This document shows, one piece after another, positions 51,632-64,000 of a DNA stretch of 64,000 nt. Both the position numbers and the translations under genes were made by a program. The notes under the pieces are model-generated. The model worked only from the letters and a program-made list of their open reading frames with translations, did not search any database and was not told the origin of the DNA. Source of the stretch: Rostratula benghalensis (Eukaryota > Chordata > Aves > Charadriiformes > Rostratulidae); assembly GCA_013399305.1 (NCBI GenBank), contig VXAI01000090.1:815925-879924 (forward strand), read 5' to 3'. Every line of letters begins with the position of its first letter. Position 1 is the first letter of the stretch.

Positions 51632-54600
51632 TGCGCTTATGATGTCATATGAAGTTTGAACCTCTGCCTTGGTGGCTCAGCTCTTCCAATTCCGCAGTCC
51701 AGTAAGTTTAGGAAAGCAAGCACGTATGTTGTAATCTATAGGTTATTTTGTACTTAAGCAGACAACTAGGTTATGTTGCGTTTGCGGGTCTGGTGTTTAA
51801 CCTTCTGTGGGAAGTCATCTGTCCCATGGTAATTGCAAAAGAACTAGACAGAGCTCTTTCATCTGGAATCCAAACATCAACAAAAACTGTGAAAATTAAG
51901 GAAAGAGGGCATTGTCAAGGATTGTTATTACTCTGATCTCCTAGATAATGATGAAGGAAGCATAGGATCATTGTTTAAAAATTGTTTTCAAATTATATGT
52001 TAAAGGATCTAGCAACTTATAATAATAGGGGAATTTTGCTGTAAAGAGTAGTATATTCCAGGTACTCTGGTGCTCTAAAAATGTTTTTGAATCACTTCAC
52101 ACAGATGGTATTATGTTTGTATGGGATTAGGGGAATTGATTATTACCTTTAATAGCTTTCAGGAGACACCATTAGTGGAAATCCTGTTACCCATGTTTCA
52201 TCCCAGAGAAGAGCCTACCATAACTAAGTGCACTTCAAAAGCCAAATTAAACTGAATGAATAAAGTAACCAGTAAGGATGTTCTCTTGAGCATTCATTCT
52301 TACCATGATGAATGATGGTTGTTTTTCTCTTCTCTTTAATTAGAATGTTTCTACATTTGCCAAAGAAAATGTTGGAATGCAGACAAAAACTGAAATTATA
52401 GGAACAGGGCTTGATGTAATAGCTTATTTGTAAAGGAAACACAACTTGTTTGGTATTTTATTGAAACAGGAAGTTCAGAACCTCAGTACACACAAGCACA
52501 ACAAATTCTCAGGTGCTAGTTGAGTCATCTGTTGTTGGAAGTAGTCTCATAGAAGGCTTCCCCTTGATTTAGTTTTAATCTTCAATTAACAAAGGGAAGG
52601 AAATTACATACAGATTTAGTTTTAGATAATGTGCAAAGCTCTCTTGCTTTTTAGCTATTACACTGATGTGCATGCTTTGTGAGTAGATCGTGTTGGCACA
52701 ATCAGACTGTGTCCAAGTGAATATATTCAGCATTTAATGAGCAAAAGAAACCTGATTTACTAGATTTATGAAATAATGTAAGCCTTGCTTAATCAAAATA
52801 CTCTGATTTTTTCCTCTTTCTAGTCATCTCATACCTGATCTCAGCTTTACTGCAAGCTGTAGAAGTAATCATCTGCGATAAGATGATAATTGATAAAACT
52901 ACTGTTTTAAGTTTAGTATGGGTTTATTTATTTTTTAATTGTTGTGTTTGTAATAATAGCTCTGTTATACAGCAGAGCAGAGCATGATGATGCCATGTAG
53001 TTTTGTTTAGCTGTGAAATCTTTAAAAGGCACTTGGGAGTTTGTGTGTGTATCTTCTCTGTAGAAGTCTTAGCTTTTCCCCTCCTTCAAAGGTCTGTATG
53101 ACACTGGCCTTCTTTGAATGAGAAGGATTTTATTGAATTCCCTCCAAATCCCATCATGACGCTTGCTCTGTTTAACCCCAAGAGTACTCCAGTGTTGTGC
53201 AGTAAGTTCTCCTTTCTTCCACCACCGGTCGGAGCAGTGATGGCTTTGTGGCACTCCCAGTACTTACCCAGAGCATAAGGATAAGGGTATTAGTACTTTA
53301 TTCAATAATATCATTTAAAAAAAAAAATTCCATGAGTTGCACTAGAACTATCATGCCAGCTCCGAAATTTTAAAGTTAATATAATTTAAAAAATAAAAAC
53401 AGACATATAAGCTAGTGCGTGTCCAGGACATTTTTAAACCTTTGTCCTTATGCGGGGCTAACTAGGTTAGATCCTTTTTGCCCATCCTTTTTATATAAAG
53501 TGTATATACTTTAGTATGGGACATATGCATACAAATAGTAACTTCTCTTACATCACAGTAGTTTGCACTGTCATAAGGCTAAAGCCATGTTCCTAATATG
53601 CCCACCTTATTCCCATGGATTTTAGTGGAAATTCTGGATTGGGACAGAGCCAGAGATGGTAGATATTTATTTATAGACTGTTACTACAAAACTAGTGTTT
53701 AGGAGAGGAGTTATTCAGCATTTGTTTTTTATCTAAGGTATCCATTTTTTTGCTAGAAAACAACTAGTAATTTTGCTTGAAGACCTCAACTGTTTCTGTG
53801 CTTCAGCGTATTTATCCTGCATTTAAGCTCAAATATCCAGTTGCCCATATTTGACAGCACTTGTTGAGTACCCTTTGGTTTTCAAATTGCAACTGCTCGC
53901 TTATGCAATGACAATGTCTTGAAAAGGCTCTCACTAAAGCACTTCAGCTAAAATCCAGATAGGCTAAGAAGTAGTAGCCTCTCTGTCCTGCGTCATTCTT
54001 AGATGAAGAGTGCTAGAATATAGAAAAGGAACTCAGAAAGGAGGACAGGGTCAGCAGTTTGACCCTACAAACTTTGCCCAGCTAGCATGAGAAGTCACTG
54101 AAAGTCCACTAGCATAATAAGTCTGCCTAGTTCTCCCTATTTAACCATGTCATGGCTGGCGAGCTTAAATTTAACACAAAACCAAATTCCATACAGAATT
54201 TATAGCAATATTTCTTTTTAAAGGAAGTTTTTAAAAAGATCACCATTACATTTGCAGTAAACAGAAGGGAATATTTATGTGAATCAGTGATTCACTCTTC
54301 AGTGAATCTTCCTGCCACTTTAGATTTTCACTTTATTAGCTTTACCTGTAGAGTCACGCTTTTATCTTCATTATTTCCTGCAAATGTCAGATAAGTCCAA
54401 TGAAGATTGCTCAGTTATCTGTGTAACTTAAAAAAAATTAAACTAGAAGTAAGCGATACGAACAAAGTCAAAAAGCTATCACATGCTGAAATCCCAAATT
54501 CACTTGAAATCCTGATCAGGAGTAAGATTATATTCTAAATGAGTCTCGTGTTCTAAAATGGCTTCATCTTACTTGTTGCAACAACTGAAATCCAATGCTA

Positions 54601-57600
54601 GACTTGTCTTTTCCTCCACCATTTGATAAGGTTACTGGAACAGTGTCTACTTTGCCTCCTATAGGCTCTTGAGAAGAAAGCAGTGAGGTAACACTGCACA
54701 TGTGTTTGGTCTGTCAGCTCGCAAGCTGATAAGGGTCAACTCCTCGAAACAGATAGTGGAATCAGTTATTTTTAGAATGGTGTCATTTGGTACCATGCAC
54801 AATTTATCACTGTGGTTTGTGAATTATTTTTTCACTTTGTTAAAATAAACCCTTTTCAAAGGCTTTCCATTACCTTGAAAAATTATCTGGTTTTGTTTTG
54901 TTTGGTTTTTTTTCCTTAAAAAACCCAAACAGAACAGAATAGATTTAGTGTCAGGTACTGTGCCTTTACCTACAAGTTTTCATAGCTTTAAAATTCCTCT
55001 GTATTCACAACAGAAATTGTTCTCCCTCAGCTGTACAGAAGATCATCCAAGCTTGCTGTCACGATATAATTCTTTCTTCCATAATCTTGTATTATTGTTA
55101 TGCTAAAAAAGTACAAGATTCATTAACAGAATCTTCAAATAGAAAATGTTGTGTCTTTTGTTTAGCACCTATGAAGAAAATGATGCTCTCCAAGAAACTT
55201 TTCTTGAGTAAATGACAACGTTTAAAAATATGAGTGAGAAAAAGCACCTGGCCAAGTATTTAAACCCCCTTTTTATTTTTTTTTGCTGTGTGTGCTGGCA
55301 ACTGCACTTATCACTCTTAGTGCTGGAGGATTCAATATCTTTGCTTTCCATACTTCCTATGGGATCTTTTCTTCCTATTTATGACATGGCTTAAGTGAAG
55401 AAGAGATGCTATTACACATAAAGAAGTCTTGCTGCCAAGGAGCACTAATCAGGGAAATCATAGACCAGAAGTGATGGTGATAGCAGTTCTATCGGGGGCT
55501 GCTGAAAGCAACCTGAACCTGGGTCTAGTTTAGCAGTTGGCAGCGTTCCACAGCAGCAGCCTCCAGTTGTGTGATGCCAGGTTATCTCTTTGAGTGGGTT
55601 TATTTCAGTATTTCTCAGACAGTTTTAAAGACTTTTCTCTGTTGAACATTGATATGCTTTCAACTGACCCTTTAGTTCATACTTTAAAAACCAAGCGTTC
55701 TCTGCTAATTATCATTGCTGTGCATGTTTCACTGTAAGTACAGAAGTTTGCACCTAACTTCTGAATGCAACTCTCTGGGTTTCTGCTGTGCCCAGTCATT
55801 ACCATGCATCTTTTTTAAACAATCTAAGCAGACGACATCACTTTTTCATTAATATGTGGTCTGCTATGTTGTAATAACATCGAGTGCTGACCAGAAGCAT
55901 TTTATATTTTGTTGATGCTTCAGACTGCCCTACTTGGTACGTTTTCCTCTTTTGATACTAAAAAAAAATGCTCCAAGAACAGAGCAATCTTCTTAAAAAG
56001 TAATTTGCTGATGCCTGTTTTTTTAAAGCCAGGTCCATCATATTTGACTCTCTGTAGTATATCAAAAAAAGATTGAGAAAAGTCAGTCCTAAGAAATTTG
56101 AAGGAAAATGAACTCACTGTGTTCAGGCTTTGACATATTTTATAAAGCTGTTGAAAACCAAACCATGAAAGCCAGATTTATGAGCTTTTTTAAAGTTATT
56201 TGTAGATTCCCAAGACGATTGTGTTCCCATCACTTACTGTAGCCTTTAAAACTCAAATGACGCTTAAAAATATTCATGTTTGGCACACACTGAGTTACTG
56301 CTGGGCGTTGCAATGGCATTAAGCTAAAACTAAAGAGTAGAGAGAAGAATGTACTCTGCCTTCACTTAAATCATTTCAGTCTGTTGAGGTAGAGCAAAAG
56401 GACTCACATATTCATATTTTAAAGATAAAACTAGGGGGTTTTTTTAAAGTTAAGATTACATTTATTGTGGGTTAGTACAACTGTTTGGGGAATGAGCCTT
56501 TTGGGAGCATCTGTGTAACCCTTCACATTTGCCAGGCTTTTCCTTTCAACAAGATCACTCTGCTAGTACTGGATTAGAAAACTCTCTTATTTACCAAAGC
56601 ATTATTCATCTGCACTTTGCCAGGTATAGCAAATCTGTTGACAGCACTGGATTTATCATTCACTGTTATAGGCAAATGGAAGGATTCCCTACGTCCCTAA
56701 GCCAGCAAAACAAATATCATTCATGAAGCTCACTGCACAATATCCTGTGTTGATTAAAAAAGAAAATTGAACTGTCTAAAATGATTCAATATCCCAAAAG
56801 TTCAAGTTAGTTGAAATGAACTTATATTTTTTAATGCATTTTATGTAAATACTAAATTTCCATGCCTTCCATGCCTTTTGTCTTCATTAGGTGTAGTATT
56901 TAACCATGGGGAATATCAAGTTGTTTTCTGTGAACTGCAGCATGTTGTTAGCTCATGGAATTTCTGCTTCAGTGTGGCTTTTCATCAGTGACATGACTAT
57001 GTACTTAGCGGGAAATGTATTCTTTCAGTCTGTGTAAACGCAGATGTGTTTACTCCCATACGATTAAATGCTGCTATTTACTTCATTAATACTTCATTCC
57101 TTAAGCTACTCCACTGAAATTAATGACCTATTCATAGATTTCATATGGTCCCATGCAATAGGTACTAGCCTGTTTAAAAAAAAAACAATAGACAATTGGC
57201 CGTATGTGGGTTGAGAGAGTTCAGTAAGCCTAAAAGATACTATATATAAAATATGGGTAAATGGTTGCAATATGAGGAGATAGATGCGGAGATGCAACTC
57301 CTTCCTGCTGCCATGTGAGAGTGAACTATGAGATAACAATAAGGGTGAGTTGCAACAGTAATTAAAAAAAAAAAAAAAAGGCTAAATTTAGTTGAGGTCA
57401 TTATTTTTGCACAGGTAATTCAGTTAGTTTGAATGCAACATCTCATACCTATGTCACTACACCATTACATCTGCCAGGGGTGACTCCATGCTCGCTCGCG
57501 TCTGCGTCTATAAACCAGTAACGCAGATGAATGGAAAGGGATCTGCTGAGTGTGTGAGCTAGTGCCAAGAGCACCCTGTGCACCAGACGTGCTTCAGGCC

Positions 57601-58420
57601 TCTAGGCTCATCCATTTCAGCCTGCTCCCTGAACTAAGCAGGTCTTCTGACTGCATTGCATTCGAAAGGAGAGCAGTCTGTGCCCTTGATGGCTGCTCCA
57701 CAGTGGGAACCAAAAGTACACTCAACAGGAATGACCAAGGGATTACTTTCAAAAGTGCACTCCCAGCTTGAACGAAACCACTAAGAATGTAAATGTCTTT
57801 TTTACTGAAGGTCTTGTGAGGATATATCCAGCTAGAGCGGATCTTTGTCAGCTGTGAGGAAAAACATGTCCATGTACATTTTACATACCTTTTAAAGTCA
57901 TGGCTGGTTGTCTAAAGCAAATTATTTGGAGGCTGAGATTTTCTTGGTTTGTTTGTTGGCTCAACTACATTTGTTCAAGTGTCAGCTGAGCTTAAGGGAA
58001 AAGACTTTCTGATTTTACATTTCTACCTTTGCATTTTTGAGACAAGTGAACTTGCACACATTTAAACACTGAGTTTGACGTGAGAGTCCTTCCAGTAGTG
58101 CCAGATACAAGACAGTGGATTCAATATCGCTCACTTAGATCTGGAGCACAGAAGATTCATATATCCTCAAATCAGCTCTTTGTCATACAGCTAACGAGGC
58201 CACCACACCAGCACAGGTTGGAATCACTGGCAATAAAAGTACAACTATTCCATCCACGTACTGCATTGGCTGTCTAGGATTTTGCTAAGCTACCAGGCTA
58301 GAAAATCTGATTAATCACAATGTAAGGTAATAGAACAGTAGATTGACACTGCCCATTTTTTAATTACTAAACTGTCTTCGTCTCAATCCATGAATTTTCT
58401 CACTTTCACCCTTCTGATTT

Positions 58421-58503
58421 TCGCTCCCCATCCCACTGAGGTAGAGGAGGAGCAAGCAGCTGCGTGGTGCTTAGCTACCCACCAGAGTTAAACCACGATC
58501 CAG
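58421..58503 (+). repeat. Possible dispersed-repeat fragment
   Basis: The segment containing GCAGCTGCGTGGTGCTTAGC and GAGTTAAACCACGATCC resembles a motif I remember as recurring in many bird genomes (GCTGCGTGGTGCTT... GGGGTTAAACCACGACA), associated with old retroelements. I cannot assign the family with certainty or place its boundaries. Confidence 0.4.
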
Positions 58504-58794
58504 TGGAATTAAAATGACTTTGAGAGGTAAAGGAATGATCAGAAATATGTGTGATGAAGTTCAGTAAGGACAAGTGAAAAGTAGGGACAAAAAATCACCT
58601 GCAGAAACACCATACGATTGACAATGCCATATTTCTGCCAAAAGAGCAGCTGAGTATTTTAGGGGATCCAAAACGATATACCTCACCAACTACATATATA
58701 CTCCGGTAAAAGAAGCAGGCATTCTAGGATTTGTTAACAGGAATGCTATAGGTAAGAGACATGAATTATTTGGAGTGTGCAGAGCAGGGGCAGG

Positions 58795-59195
58795 GCCTGA
58801 GCTGAGTACTGTGTCCAGCTTTGGGCACTGCTCTTCAGGAAAGATGTGGCTCCATTGGAGAGAATCCAGGGGAGAAAAAACAAAATGATCAGAGGTCTAC
58901 AAAATATGACCCATGAGCAAAGACTGAAAGAACTGTGTTTGTTTAGTCTAGAGAAGAGAAGACTGAGGGGAGACACGATAACAGTCTTCAAATATTTAAA
59001 AGGTTGTTGCAAATAGGAAAAGAATAAATTGTTCTCCATGTCCCTTGGCTCTAGGACAAGAAGTAACGGGCTCAAAATGCAGCAGAGGCCATTTAGGTTA
59101 AATTATTAAGAAACCCTTTCTCACTACAAGAGAAGATAAGCATTGGACCAGATTACATATTGAGGTGGAGAATGTCTGTCTTTGAATTTTACTGT
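58795..59195 (+). repeat. CR1 LINE fragment, old and diverged
   Basis: Recognisable CR1 blocks include TGTGTCCAGCTTTGGGCACT, TTTAGTCTAGAGAAGAGAAG, CTGAGGGGAGACACGATAAC and CTTCAAATATTTAAAAGG, then a region resembling the CACTGGAACAGATTACC part. The usual CR1 tail is missing after about 59,195, so this copy is truncated at both ends or strongly decayed. It looks like an older subfamily than the copy at 27.7 kb. The edges are approximate. Confidence 0.8.
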
Positions 59196-62100
59196 GATCC
59201 TCAGAGGGTTGTCACTTGTAACATGTGTGCCCCTCATGTGGGGCAGAGTCAGACGTACCACACTGCTTTGGACAGATGCATAGCACAGTGCTTCTTTATC
59301 AATATTCGGGTGAGGAAAACACCTCCCAGTTATAACTGGTAATTACTTGCAGAATTTTGACATAATTTTACATTTGCAATTTGCAGTCCTATCACTGCCT
59401 GGTAGTCATCTGAATTTAATTCTCTTGAAATAAGACAAAACCAAGGGTGGGCAAGTTCTTGAGGTATTTGTGAAACAAGGTTTAAATTTCGATCCTGAAA
59501 AATCCTTCATTAATCAGCTAATCTGCAATGAAAGGGGTTTTTAAATTTTTAAAAAATATATATTTTGTGTTGAAATAAAATGCAAATGTATTTAATTCAG
59601 AATCTTTTTGAGGTTATAAACAGTTATAGTAAAGTGACCACATATTACAGTCTTAGCAAAGTATTTTTAAGTGATGTATTTTCAAAATACAGCTCCTTGA
59701 TTTAGAAGTCATACTTCTCAAAAGGGAGAAGACTTATTGTTTTACCCTAATTTGTTTTTTATTAATCTATAGTTGATAATGTTGATATTACATAGTATTT
59801 AAAAATAGTTCTACCTCTGGAAAACAAGGAAATTAAACTAAAAATAAGTGATTTTGTTATCTTTTTTTCCTGGAAAAATTTGCTATGCCGGAAAAAAAGG
59901 TTCAAACATCTTCCAGTATAATTTTGAATATCTGCCAAACAGTAGATTTATTTGCCAAACATTTTCATCCAGTATTCCCACCGGGACTCAGGCTTTCAGA
60001 GAATAAATTGGTGAAATTAACTTTTCTTATCAGTCTATGGGATTTGAGAGAAGCAAGTTTGTCTGCCAACATGCAGAGGAAAGAAAAAATATCAGCTAAA
60101 TTGTCTGGATTCTTGTGTTCTTCCTTTCACCCTCATCTTGGCCAGGAAACACTTACATGAAGGGCTATACAGAGGAGGGGAAAAAATTGTGTTTTGAAGA
60201 AATTTCCAGATAATATAGTCTTGACTGTATGCCATTTCTCCTTCTTTTACTTTCCTTTTTATTTTTTCAAGGCTAGACATTGACGGTTTCTTTTTTCTGG
60301 ACTAAATTTTCCACTCTATCTCCCTGCAGTTCTGGCTCCCAGCCCAGGGCACCGGTCTTCTTCCAGCGTACAAACATGTATCATGTTTGCCTGTAGGTAT
60401 CCTCAGTCTGTACGCACGTGCTGGGGTCCTAATGCAGCCTTATCAAGCATTTAAAGTGCACGTTGTCAGTTCTGTCTGTTTGAAGGCTTAGGCTTCTCAA
60501 ATTTCAAAGAAAGGGAACTGCCATTTTAGCCAAATGATACTGATAACCAATGGAAAAGTGTTGTCTCCATAAATATTCAGAAATAAGGATAATTTGCGTG
60601 AATGCTGTAATTTGCCTTTTGCTCTGACCATGAAACACATCACTAGCAAAAACAGATGCATGTCATGCAAAAAACGTGGAATGAGGTTCTTGTTGGTGTT
60701 GAGGTAGGAAGGCTTGAGCCAGCTGGGGTCCTGCATCTGTGCATCCTTAATTTGGATAAGATTCTTCAAAGCTGATGATCTGTCTCTTTGTGAAACAGCT
60801 TGCTGAAGGAACTTGTTTCCAGCTCTTAAAGATTTTAGTGTATGTTATTTCAATTTTTATAGTACCAATGTGTTAAAAAAAACCCAGCAAACTGCTAAAA
60901 TTAATTACAAATAAATCAAACTAAAATGCTGAGCTTTTAATTTAAGTACAAAACATATGTCACACATTGTTCCTACAAAAACAGGGTTGCTGTTTGGTTA
61001 GTCACTTCTGTTCTTCTATTAAACCCAATATTTATAAAGATGAAAAAGAAAGCATTTCTTCTTTGTCCCGCAGAAGTACTGCATTGTTAACACAAGCTTC
61101 CTTGATCCCTGTAGGGTCCTGCAGATTCTGCAAATTCCTCACTGCAGGATAACTGTATTTTCAGAAGTCTGCCTGCTGCAACATGCTCCTCTTTATCAGA
61201 AGCAGGCTGGCGCTCCACTTGCGAGGATGCGTATGAGCCCTTGATCTTTACATGTACATGGGGTTCCACATATGTGTTTTTCTTTCAAATTTTTACTAAA
61301 TGATGGGCTGTCTGAAAATGCATACAACCATGCAAGTGTAGGCCTTCCTAATGCTGTTGTAGCTTTGAGTGCGTTCTTCATGAGGTTTTTGTACGGAATT
61401 ACACTAACTGGAAATGTAAGCAATACTTGGCCAGTATATTTATGCATACTAAAATCATATGAATATAAAAATCTTACAGATCAGTATTTCCCCAGCAACA
61501 TCACCCAACTACATTGAATGAGTATGCTATTTTATGTGTCTCTTTTTGTTAAATTTGTAGATTAACAAACCTTAAAGCCTGTATTTTGGCTTATCAATTT
61601 CCTGTTTTTCTGTCATTTAATAGTTGCAGTGGTGAAATAATCCATAAGACTTCAACAGTCTGATCCTTTTTAGTGAAAATGAGTGACTTCTTATCAACTT
61701 CAAATGAAATAATACTTCCTCTTTATATAGACAGAAACCATAAACTATTCAATCTTCCCTTTTCAAACTTATGTCTGCAATTTTAGCTTCTGCTGTTCAC
61801 ATTTAGAAAAATGTATATATTATTTTTGCAAGTAATAGTAACATCAAGAAGTACAACAGTACATCAAGAAGACAGTAAGTTTTTTTCATTCTCTGTTGCT
61901 TGAATTCAGGTATCCATTCAGAGATTATACCTTTGTGGGAATTGGTGGCTATCTCCTGAGCCTCGTAAAAAAATCACACCTTTGAAATGTTACGGGGATT
62001 TTGTGTTTCTTCCTGCACCCCACCCACCAGGAGCTATTTTCATAAAGTTCAAGGCAAAGTTGCAAAGGTTTAGGGGTTTGGTTTTTTAATATACGCTGGT

Positions 62101-62744
62101 TTGGTTTGTATGGATAGAAAATTGATCACAGGAGGGATGACTGTTGGTGAAATGTTTGGAGGAGCTTTTTTGTATAGAAGAAAGGCTCTATTTCTTTATC
62201 ATACATTCTCCATAAGCTTTACTGCTGTCAAGAGTGATTTTTTTTTCCTTTCAAAACTTAGGTTCACCAAAAATCTAAATTAATGGTACATTTATGAGAA
62301 ACTCATACATATAAGAAGTGTCTTCCTGCTGTTCATATAGCTAGAATGAGGTAGGATCTTACCAAAAAGAGGAAATAGATGCTTTTATAACCTGCTAACA
62401 ACTAGAATTAGAAAGGAAAATTGGCATTGTCTGTTATAATAGGGACTGACACAGTTGTAACCGTAACTACTAACTGATGCACACACAATTTGTGGAAATA
62501 GTCGCTTTTGGGGTCTGATATTTTCCCAGGCTCGGTCTCTGCTGAGGAATTATTTATTTATTTGTAAAAGCTTACGCGAAATGTGTATGGTTTCAAAGGG
62601 CTGGGAGCACCCCTGGAGTGCTGCCGAAGGCTTTGATGTTGCAAAGGCAGCTGAGTCAATTCAGGGGTAAGAGCTAGATTGTGCCCTCTCATCCCACCGC
62701 CAAACCCTGTGCGGTCAGCTAGCTGCCTTTGCAGCCACTGGCTA

Positions 62745-63125
62745 CTGGCATTTCTTTCAGGAAAGTGGACCCGGCTTTTAAATGCCTCCAGGGATGGTGA
62801 CTCAATCACTTCCCTGGGCATCCTGTTCCAATGCTTGACAGCCCTTTCAGTGTAAAATTTTTTCCTAGTAGCCATCCTAAACCTCCCCTGGAGCAACTTG
62901 AGGCCATCTCCTCTTGTTGTATTGCCTGTTAACCTGGTAGAAGAGATTGACCCACAATTCTCTACAACCTCCTTTCAGGTAGTTGTAGAGAGTGGTAAGG
63001 TCTCCCCTCAGCCTCCTTTTCTCCAGGCTGAACAACCCAGTTCCCTCATAAGGCTTGTGCTCTAGACCTCCTCACCAGCTTCGTTGCCCTTTCTAGATGT
63101 TCCATGCTGAAGCTTTCCTTTGACA
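62745..63125 (-). repeat. CR1 LINE fragment, reverse
   Basis: On the minus strand the sequence carries TTGTTCAGCCTGGAGAAAAG, GGCTGAGGGGAGACCTTACC, ACTACCTGAAAGGAGGTTG and the CAAGCATTGGAACAGGATGC block. In one frame it reads VKHWNRMPREVIESPSLEAF, a peptide that recurs in bird genomes because it lies within the CR1 3' region. Homology fades below about 62,745, where different sequence follows in place of the expected CR1 tail. Confidence 0.85.
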
Positions 63126-63693
63126 ATTCCACCAAGATGTACTATTCCTTACCCTGTCCTCCTCTCAAATGCACTGCTAATTTGTGGACATCAGGCAAGG
63201 AAGGTGCCTCAAAATTTTGATTTCCTGATTTGATGGTTAGCTGTCTACACATTTGCTTTTAATGTTAAATAAAACAGTTCTTTCTACAGGAAGATGTATC
63301 ATATGAATCAGTTTTCATTACAGTGGCAGCAAATAAATTCTTTCTGTGTGATGACCAGTGTTGAGTGTAATATAATGTGTTGGCCAGTGTAAGGGTGTAA
63401 TATTATGGTGAAAAATAATACTGTCAGGTGCTCTAACAAGTTTTATAGGTAAACCATCTGGCCTCTAATGAAATAGTCTCAACTCTGGTTTGGGAATTGT
63501 AGTGACCAGGTACAGCAATTTTATTTTTTTTAATATAGTTTACCCGAGAGTTCCTGATACAACTGGAAAAGTAAAGTTCATACTCCTATACTACAATTCT
63601 TTTTTTCTGAATTAATGAAGACAAGGATTAGTTTTACTTTGAGTGGAAATGCAACATATTGTTTAATTAATTTCCTTGTTTCCTCAAATACAG

Positions 63694-63931
63694 ATCTGCA
63701 GACTTCAGCGTCAACTATCAACAAGAAAATACCAGCAGAATCTCTTTTCAAACCAGCCTGTCATGTTTGTATCTCCTACCAGTCAGCCACCCTGCAAAAA
63801 GCTTATTGAACTTATACAGCTCTCAGGAGGGAAAGTATGTAAAGCCTTACGCCAGGCAAAAATCTGTATCGGCCAAAACCCAGGAAAGAAGTACCAGGAA
63901 ATAAAATGTTTATCAGAAAAATGGATCTTAG
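63694..63931 (+). CDS. MCPH1: MCPH1 coding exon (human exon 13 equivalent), C-terminal BRCT repeat
   Basis: This exon encodes 79 codons plus one base. The first ~18 residues join the BRCT2 region to the last BRCT. Then comes LFSNQPVMFVSP, a PPCKKLIELIQLSGGKV helix-turn with the Gly-Gly typical of BRCT folds, and CLSEKWIL with the conserved Trp near residue 77. The tandem C-terminal BRCTs of microcephalin bind phosphopeptides such as gamma-H2AX in DNA-damage signalling; the protein also restrains premature chromosome condensation. The acceptor is CTCAAATACAG and the donor TTAG|GTAAGA, entering in phase 0 and leaving in phase 1; the split codon starts with G and would be Asp in human. Reading on past 63,931 gives intronic sequence. 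The spacing from the ANGPT2 start codon is about 30 kb. Confidence 0.93.
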
Positions 63932-64000
63932 GTAAGACAGTAAACTTCAAATCATATAAGATATTTTGGAATGTGAATTCAAAAATTGACTGTAAATAGT
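63932..64000 (+). other. MCPH1: MCPH1 next intron (start)
   Basis: The sequence begins with a GTAAGA donor right after the BRCT exon and continues as AT-rich DNA to the window edge. The remaining BRCT codons are expected in an exon beyond 64,000. Confidence 0.9.

Larger units (their letters stand above)
34201..63693. other. ANGPT2 upstream DNA within the MCPH1 intron (about 29.5 kb)
   Basis: No convincing exon or RNA gene was seen on either strand. Contents recognised: three CR1 copies (39,961-40,150; 58,795-59,195; 62,745-63,125), a possible older dispersed-repeat piece (58,421-58,503), an (AT)n run (39,936-39,952), a T22 tract (45,236-45,257), a 19-bp tandem duplication (47,164-47,201), an AT-rich block (51,571-51,631), a CpG- and G-rich patch (36,380-36,760) and a small CpG cluster (57,480-57,780). 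Endothelial enhancers of ANGPT2 could lie here, but the raw sequence alone does not show them. Confidence 0.7.
1..64000 (+). other. MCPH1: MCPH1 gene: late introns with one exon (nested host of ANGPT2)
   Basis: The only plus-strand exon I can support is the MCPH1 exon at 63,694-63,931. In human, ANGPT2 lies antisense in the intron just before the corresponding exon. By inference the whole of 1-63,693 is that MCPH1 intron, continuing past the left edge, and 63,932 onward is the next intron. I saw no other MCPH1 exon. The span is inferred from synteny and not proven by the sequence, because the preceding exon is outside the window. Confidence 0.75.

Noticed and set aside
62558..62896. A 112-codon minus-strand open frame with HWNRMPREVIESPSLEAF
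   Set aside because: This peptide recurs in bird genomes through the CR1 3' region and does not indicate a host gene.
1..64000. CRISPR arrays, bacterial operons, tRNA or rRNA genes
   Set aside because: The window is vertebrate intronic DNA; no regularly spaced repeats and no tRNA or rRNA signatures were seen.
1..64000. A new gene system hidden in the many 60-100 codon open frames
   Set aside because: Their number and size fit chance in 64 kb of AT-rich DNA read in six frames, and apart from the exons listed none shows family motifs, splice context or repeat-independent conservation that I can recognise.

Overview
The window looks like bird genomic DNA. It is AT-rich with long introns, its interspersed repeats are mostly 5'-truncated CR1 LINE fragments (the dominant avian retrotransposon), and its proteins are vertebrate-specific. 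I recognise two genes on opposite strands: ANGPT2 (angiopoietin-2) on the minus strand and MCPH1 (microcephalin) on the plus strand. In human, ANGPT2 is nested antisense inside a late intron of MCPH1. The gene order, strands and exon content here fit the same arrangement.

Layout. From 1 to 33,627 the window holds the 5' part of ANGPT2, read right to left. Coding exons lie at 33,343-33,627 (exon 1), 11,477-11,632 (exon 2), 9,275-9,396 (exon 3), 7,348-7,580 (exon 4) and 4,919-5,049 (exon 5). All join in frame through GT/AG boundaries and encode about residues 1-309 of a protein of about 495. The rest of the fibrinogen-like domain must lie beyond the left edge. Intron 1 is about 21.7 kb and contains a 135-base assembly gap, a (GAATA)17 microsatellite and a CR1 copy. 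From about 33,400 to 34,200 there is a CpG island with the ANGPT2 promoter and 5' UTR. It carries a tandem GATA pair, ETS cores, a TATA-like box and a possible 12-codon upstream ORF.

From about 34,300 to 63,693 I see no convincing exon. This stretch is MCPH1 intron and ANGPT2 upstream DNA with three more CR1 copies, homopolymer and AT-rich tracts, and a few unexplained CpG- or G-rich islands. At 63,694-63,931 on the plus strand is one MCPH1 coding exon, corresponding to human exon 13 and encoding the first part of the C-terminal BRCT repeat. Its donor leads into the next intron at the right edge.

The two proteins are functionally unrelated. ANGPT2 is a secreted TIE2 ligand of endothelium. 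Microcephalin is a nuclear BRCT protein of DNA-damage signalling and chromosome condensation. Their link here is positional. I found no evidence of a new biological system. The points most worth checking are splicing features of ANGPT2 (a NAGNAG acceptor and a frame-neutral exon 2), the promoter architecture, and a few compositional islands.
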